A DNA stretch of 64,000 bases from Candidatus Eisenbacteria bacterium (lineage in GTDB: Bacteria; Eisenbacteria; RBG-16-71-46; SZUA-252). The notes below the pieces were generated by a model, which was not told where the DNA came from, did no database searches, and was given only the letters and a program-made list of their open reading frames with translations. A program made the position numbers and the translations under genes. Numbering within the stretch: position 1 is the stretch's first letter; every line of letters starts with the position of its first letter. Positions 60,248-64,000 of the stretch are shown here, piece after piece. The DNA lies in the NCBI GenBank assembly GCA_005893275.1, contig VBOW01000035.1, forward strand, positions 1 through 64,000, read 5' to 3'.

Positions 60248-60753
60248 GCACCGGAACCAACACGCGCATCGACGGACCTCTGGTGTACCTCGAAGCCCCG
60301 GGGCCGGAGCATCTCCCCGCGATTTGGAAGGTCTATCTGGACGCGCCCGATTATTTCGAGGCGCTGACCGGAAGCGCGGATTTCGATCCCACCGCGGTCG
60401 AGATGCTCTACGAGGATGCGCTGTCCGAGGACAGTCGGTATTACCTCGCCATCCGCCGCACGGACACGAAATCGCTCGTGGGCACGATCGAGTTCGAGGC
60501 CGGGGCCGACGATGTGCCCGCAACGCTGCGGGGACTCGTCGTCGCGCAGGGAGAGAGGGGACGGGGCTACGGACGGGCGGCGCTCGAGCTGGCCGAAGGG
60601 TTCCTCGCGAACGACCTCGGCGTCACGACGATTGCGGCCGACGTCCCGGAAGGCTACGACGATGGCGCGAGGTTCCTGGAGGCGCTCGGCTACCGCGAGC
60701 GGCGTCTCAAGTCCGCCGAGGTTCGCTGGGTGAAGCGGATCGCCGGGGCCTAG
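60244..60753 (+). CDS. GNAT-family N-acetyltransferase
   Basis: The protein has 169 residues. The start lies in an ATGA overlap with the M6 protease gene. The acetyl-CoA binding loop is GERGRGYGRAALELAE, matching Q/RxxGxG/A. YLAIRRTDTKSLVGTIEFEAG supplies the beta4 strand, and the C-terminus FLEALGYRERRLKSAEVRW is the usual end of RimI/RimJ-like enzymes. The N-terminal segment (YLEAPGPEHLPAIWKVYLDAP) resembles RimJ/RimL type. The substrate could be an amine or protein N-terminus. It overlaps the convergent hybrid kinase gene by 47 bases. Confidence 0.85.
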   Translation: MSTGTNTRIDGPLVYLEAPGPEHLPAIWKVYLDAPDYFEALTGSADFDPTAVEMLYEDALSEDSRYYLAIRRTDTKSLVGTIEFEAGADDVPATLRGLVVAQGERGRGYGRAALELAEGFLANDLGVTTIAADVPEGYDDGARFLEALGYRERRLKSAEVRWVKRIAGA

Positions 60754-63076
60754 GAGCCCGAGAGGCCAGCGCCTCGTTCACCCTCGACGCGAGCACGCCC
60801 ACTTCGAAGGGCTTGCTGACCACGAAATCGATCCCGTGGGCGACCATCACCTCGTCGCTCACCGTCGCGCCCCAGCCCGTGACGAGCCCCAGAACGATGC
60901 CCGGGCCCCCCTCGGCACGGACGATCCGCGCCACCTCCCATCCGCTCACGTCGGGCATGCCGAGATCGGTCAACACCGCGTCGAATTTCCCGGAGCGAAA
61001 CCGGTCGATTCCTTCGGTGCCGCAGTTTCCGGTGACGATCTCATGCCCCTCGCAGACGAGCGCGTCGCGCATCACTTCCAGGAGATCGGGCTCGTCGTCG
61101 ACCACCAGGATGCGCGCCTTGAACGGCGCGGGGTGGCGGTCGGGTCTCGCGAGGTTCGCCCTCGCGGGATCCACGGAGGGGAACCGCATGCGCACCACGG
61201 TCCCCACATGTTCCGTGGACTCCACTTCGATCGAGCCGCGGTGGCGGCTCACGATCCCGTAGACCATCGAGAGCCCCAGGCCGTTCCCGGAAAGGCCTTT
61301 GGTCGTAAAGAACGGCTCGAACATGCGGCTCTTCACGTCCTCGGACATCCCGACGCCGTTGTCCTCCACCTCGAAAACGGACTCGGCGCCCTCGACGCGC
61401 GCCCGAATCACGATCGTGCCCCCCATCGGGAGCGCATCCACGGCGTTGAAGATGAGGTTCGTCAGCGCCTCTCGGATTTCCGCCCGGGTGCCCAGAATGG
61501 GCGCGGCGGCCTCCGCCTCGATCCGGATTTCCACCTTCACGCCTCGTCGCTCCGCTTCGTTCTTCCATTTCCCCTTGGTGATTTCAATCACCTCGGCCGC
61601 GACGGAAGGGAGATGGAGCACTTCGTTCTGCGACTCTTCCCGGACGCGCGTGTACTGCTGGATCCGGCGCACCGTCTGCCCTCCGTCCATGGCGGCCTGG
61701 CGGATGACCTCGAGACCCGCGGTCAGTTCCGGATCGGCCACTTTCATCTGGAGAAGCTGCGTCCGGCCCAGGATGATGCCGAGATTATTGTTGAAATCGT
61801 GCGCGACTCCCGCAGCCAGCTCCCCGAGCGCGCGCAGCTTCTCCCCCCGGATGAGGCGCTCTTGTAAGTCGCGCTGGGCGGAGATGTCAGAGATCAGGAT
61901 CATCGTCGCCGGCGCGTTCTGGAAGAGAAGCCCGACGGCATACACCTCGACGAAGATCTGCTTGCCCGACGGCTGGCAAATCTGCCCTTCCACCTGGGCG
62001 CCGTTCCCGTTCTCGAGCACGGCCTTGCGCACCTGATGCTCCGATTCCGGATCGAACACGCCGAAGGGATCGATCCCCGGCTGGAGCAGCGCCGTCGCGT
62101 CCCGCCCGGTCATCCGCTCGAAGGCCTTGTTCACGAAGACCGCCCGGCCGGCCTGGACGATCAGGATGCCCAGGGGAGAGCTCTCGACCAGGATGCGGTA
62201 CTTGCCCTCCGACTCGGCGAGGGCGTGGGTCCGGGATTCCACCGTGGCCTCGAGCCTCTCGTTGAGCCTGCGGAGATCCTCCCGACTCGCCAGAATTTCC
62301 GCCTGCTGCTGCTGCACCTCGTCGGCCATTCGGTCGAAGTGCCATGCCAGCGTCTCGAGCTCATCGCCGCTGCGTAGATTCAGTCGCTGCGAGTAATCCC
62401 CTCGGGTAATCGCGCGAATCGCGACCACCAGCCGCTCGATCGGGCGCGTGATCGCGCGCGCCGCGAAACGCGCGCCGATCAGGCAGAGGATCGCCGCGAC
62501 GATCCCCGCGAGAACGAGGTGGTGGGTCGTCCGCTGAATATCCGCGTTTACTTCCGCGAGAGAGATCCCGACCCTCACGGTCCCCCACTTCACGTCGTGC
62601 TCACCCACGTACACGGGAACGAGGAACTCGATCGCAGGCGCCCGTTCTGACAACGCGGCCGGGACGATCATCCAGCGGTCCTCGCGCGTCTGAGCGGCTT
62701 CCGTGTCCGCGCGTTCGCGCCGCGGATGCCCGAAGGAGTTTCGCTCCCGGCTGTCGGCGGCGACCTGGCCCTCTTTGTCGTAGATCACGACGTAGGCCAC
62801 TGCGGCGTCCCCGCGGGAGCGGCTCGCGGCCTGGCTCAGCGCCACATAGTTGTACGAGAGGAGGGATGGCGTGGACAGCCACGCGATGCTGTGGGCGAGC
62901 GCGAATCCCTTTTCGCGGGTCTGGCCGAGGAGCGATTCCGTTTGGTTCCGGACCACGTAGGCCAGCGAGGCGCCCACGAGCCCGACGACGATCAGCCCGA
63001 AGGTGAGGACGATCCGGGTCTGGAGCCCGAACCGGCGCCCTGCGGGCGGGTCAAGGGAGCGCTTGTATTGGCTCAC
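60707..63076 (-). CDS. Hybrid sensor histidine kinase with HAMP, PAS and receiver domains
   Basis: The protein has about 789 residues. Two helices (FGLIVVGLVGASLAYVV and LVLAGIVAAILCLIGARFAA) flank a periplasmic sensor of about 150 residues. HAMP follows (RPIERLVVAIRAITRGDYSQRL), then a coiled-coil, a PAS domain (ILVESSPLGILIVQAGRAVFVN) and a HisKA His in AAGVAHDFNNNLG, like NtrB-type kinases. HATPase boxes are NLIFNAVDALP, EDNGVGMS and GLSGNGLGLSM. A C-terminal receiver has the Asp in DAVLTDLGMPDVSG. GTG 63076 is preferred to TTG 63097. The preceding SBP gene overlaps its start. The ligand may be periplasmic. Confidence 0.92.
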   Translation of the reverse strand: MSQYKRSLDPPAGRRFGLQTRIVLTFGLIVVGLVGASLAYVVRNQTESLLGQTREKGFALAHSIAWLSTPSLLSYNYVALSQAASRSRGDAAVAYVVIYDKEGQVAADSRERNSFGHPRRERADTEAAQTREDRWMIVPAALSERAPAIEFLVPVYVGEHDVKWGTVRVGISLAEVNADIQRTTHHLVLAGIVAAILCLIGARFAARAITRPIERLVVAIRAITRGDYSQRLNLRSGDELETLAWHFDRMADEVQQQQAEILASREDLRRLNERLEATVESRTHALAESEGKYRILVESSPLGILIVQAGRAVFVNKAFERMTGRDATALLQPGIDPFGVFDPESEHQVRKAVLENGNGAQVEGQICQPSGKQIFVEVYAVGLLFQNAPATMILISDISAQRDLQERLIRGEKLRALGELAAGVAHDFNNNLGIILGRTQLLQMKVADPELTAGLEVIRQAAMDGGQTVRRIQQYTRVREESQNEVLHLPSVAAEVIEITKGKWKNEAERRGVKVEIRIEAEAAAPILGTRAEIREALTNLIFNAVDALPMGGTIVIRARVEGAESVFEVEDNGVGMSEDVKSRMFEPFFTTKGLSGNGLGLSMVYGIVSRHRGSIEVESTEHVGTVVRMRFPSVDPARANLARPDRHPAPFKARILVVDDEPDLLEVMRDALVCEGHEIVTGNCGTEGIDRFRSGKFDAVLTDLGMPDVSGWEVARIVRAEGGPGIVLGLVTGWGATVSDEVMVAHGIDFVVSKPFEVGVLASRVNEALASRAPRPRRSASPSEPRRT

Positions 63077-64000
63077 GTTCGTGGATGGGCTTTCCAATCC
63101 GGAGCTTCTCCATCGCGAGTGTGGATATACCCAACGGATTCACTTCCAGCCCCGAGAGGTCCTCCCTCAGCCCGACGAACGTGGACGAATGGAAAAGCGG
63201 TATCAGCGGCGCGGCCTGGACCACGCGTTTCTCCACGTCCCGGTACGCGTTCATCCGCAGATCGGAATTCGCCGTCCTTTGCGCGACGTCGAGGAGCGAG
63301 TCCACGGTCCGGTCCGCGAACCGGAAATAGTTGGTTCCGCTGGAGGAGTAGAACAGCGCGCGGAGAAAGGTGTCGGGATCCGGAATATCCGCGACCCAGG
63401 CCAGCCCGAACATCTGGGCGTGCCTGCCCGTGATGACGCTGTCCAGCTCCGCCCACGAGACGTACTTGAGCTTGATGTGGATTCCCGCCTCCGCGAGCGA
63501 GCTCACCATCACCGCATCCACTTGGCGAACGCTCTGGTTCGCGGTCGACTTCCAGAGCGTGATGGCCGGCAGGGGATGGCTGGGCCCGAACCCTGCCGAC
63601 GCGAGCATGCGGCGCGCGGTTTCGGGATCGTGGGAAAAGGTTCGCTGCTCGGGGGAGTAGGCGGGCAGCCCCGGAGGCAGGATCCCTTGGGAGAGCACCT
63701 TCCCCGCCGGCCATAGGTTCAGCATCGCCTTGCGGTCCATGGCGAGCGCGATCGCCTGCCTCACCTTGGGATTGTTGAGCGGAGGCCTTCTCGTGTTGAT
63801 TCCGATGAACGAAAGGCTCAGATCCTGCCAGCGCACGACGCGGATGTTCGGCTTTCCCCTGAATTCCTCGAGCAGGTTGAGCGGCAAATTCGCCATCGCC
63901 GCTTCGCCGCGGATCAGGGCCTCGGCTCCTTGGGTATCCACCCCTTCCGCGCCCGCCTTCGGCGTGTAGAAGACGATGGAATCGATCGCGGGTTTGCCGA
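63051..64000 (-). CDS. ABC transporter family 5 solute-binding protein, 5' end cut by window edge
   Basis: The frame is open from base 64000 down to the stop at 63051, giving at least 316 residues of the C-terminal part. Family 5 features are FIGINTRRPPLNNPKVRQAIALAMDR, described in parts, and LPPGLPAYSPEQRTFSHDPE. IHIKLKYVSWAELDSVITGRHAQMF is the C-lobe strand typical of oligopeptide/nickel/antimicrobial-peptide binding proteins. The signal peptide and N-lobe lie outside the window, and no permease is visible. It overlaps the hybrid kinase gene, so it may act as the sensor's periplasmic partner. Ligand unknown. Confidence 0.88.
   Translation of the reverse strand, partial: GKPAIDSIVFYTPKAGAEGVDTQGAEALIRGEAAMANLPLNLLEEFRGKPNIRVVRWQDLSLSFIGINTRRPPLNNPKVRQAIALAMDRKAMLNLWPAGKVLSQGILPPGLPAYSPEQRTFSHDPETARRMLASAGFGPSHPLPAITLWKSTANQSVRQVDAVMVSSLAEAGIHIKLKYVSWAELDSVITGRHAQMFGLAWVADIPDPDTFLRALFYSSSGTNYFRFADRTVDSLLDVAQRTANSDLRMNAYRDVEKRVVQAAPLIPLFHSSTFVGLREDLSGLEVNPLGISTLAMEKLRIGKPIHEREPIQALP

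Noticed and set aside
57419-60523. A 1034-codon open frame on the minus strand
   Set aside because: Antisense to the M6 protease gene. The product is Arg/Pro/Gly-rich with no recognisable domains; high GC makes long antisense frames common.
1-64000. CRISPR arrays, rRNA/tRNA genes, insertion sequences, integrase or phage genes
   Set aside because: None seen on either strand by eye; no regularly spaced repeats, cloverleaf with CCA end, or transposase motifs.

Overview
The window is high-GC, gene-dense bacterial chromosome with no stretch longer than about 260 bases lacking a gene. I see no rRNA, tRNA, CRISPR array, insertion sequence or prophage. The organism is Gram-negative: it encodes a TonB-dependent receptor, several outer-membrane beta-barrels, lipoproteins and many signal peptides. 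Two very large secreted proteins (24776-27904 and 57233-60247) end in a FlgD-like tail. That tail, the high GC and a bacterial topoisomerase VI suggest an uncultured FCB-like lineage such as Candidatus Eisenbacteria. The lineage is an inference, not a demonstration.

Left part (1-19 kb). A TPP riboswitch at 5062-5143 (minus) precedes a TonB receptor and an overlapping sodium:solute symporter. A divergent thiamine pyrophosphokinase (thiN) lies close by. Together they read as a thiamine salvage module: outer-membrane uptake, inner-membrane uptake, then phosphorylation to TPP. Next come a sensor kinase, an M16 protease and a SelW/Rdx-type selenoprotein at 11280-11504 with an in-frame UGA. These are followed by a DoxX protein, an M1 metallopeptidase apparently fused to an outer-membrane barrel, miaB, a response regulator, dcd and a barrel/Cys-rich secreted pair.

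Middle part (19-36 kb). This is acyl-CoA metabolism: 3-hydroxyacyl-CoA dehydrogenase, aldehyde dehydrogenase, a decayed and an intact enoyl-CoA hydratase, and a CoA-transferase B subunit. A second hydratase and the A subunit lie about 7 kb away, the latter on the other strand beside pabB. Interspersed are small envelope proteins, a protein that appears to carry two seven-bladed propellers, an MFS exporter, OsmC, DUF2079 and FabL.

Right part (36-64 kb). A metal-handling region (HMA-like protein, porin, Cys/His-rich membrane protein, outer-membrane protein, ZnuA and ZnuB but no ATPase) is followed by topoisomerase VI A/B. A pseudo-ATPase of the PilB family is then coupled to PilT. A four-gene block follows: glycoside-hydrolase-like protein, TPR/YaiO-like barrel, HEAT protein and processive GT2. 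It looks like an exopolysaccharide synthesis and export system. The window ends with an M6 protease, a GNAT enzyme, a hybrid histidine kinase and a truncated solute-binding protein.

Themes across the window: translational coupling by 1-10 base overlaps is common. Two genes seem to start at CTG codons embedded in CTGA overlaps. A GTGCTAnnnT-like -10 element recurs upstream of several plus-strand genes.
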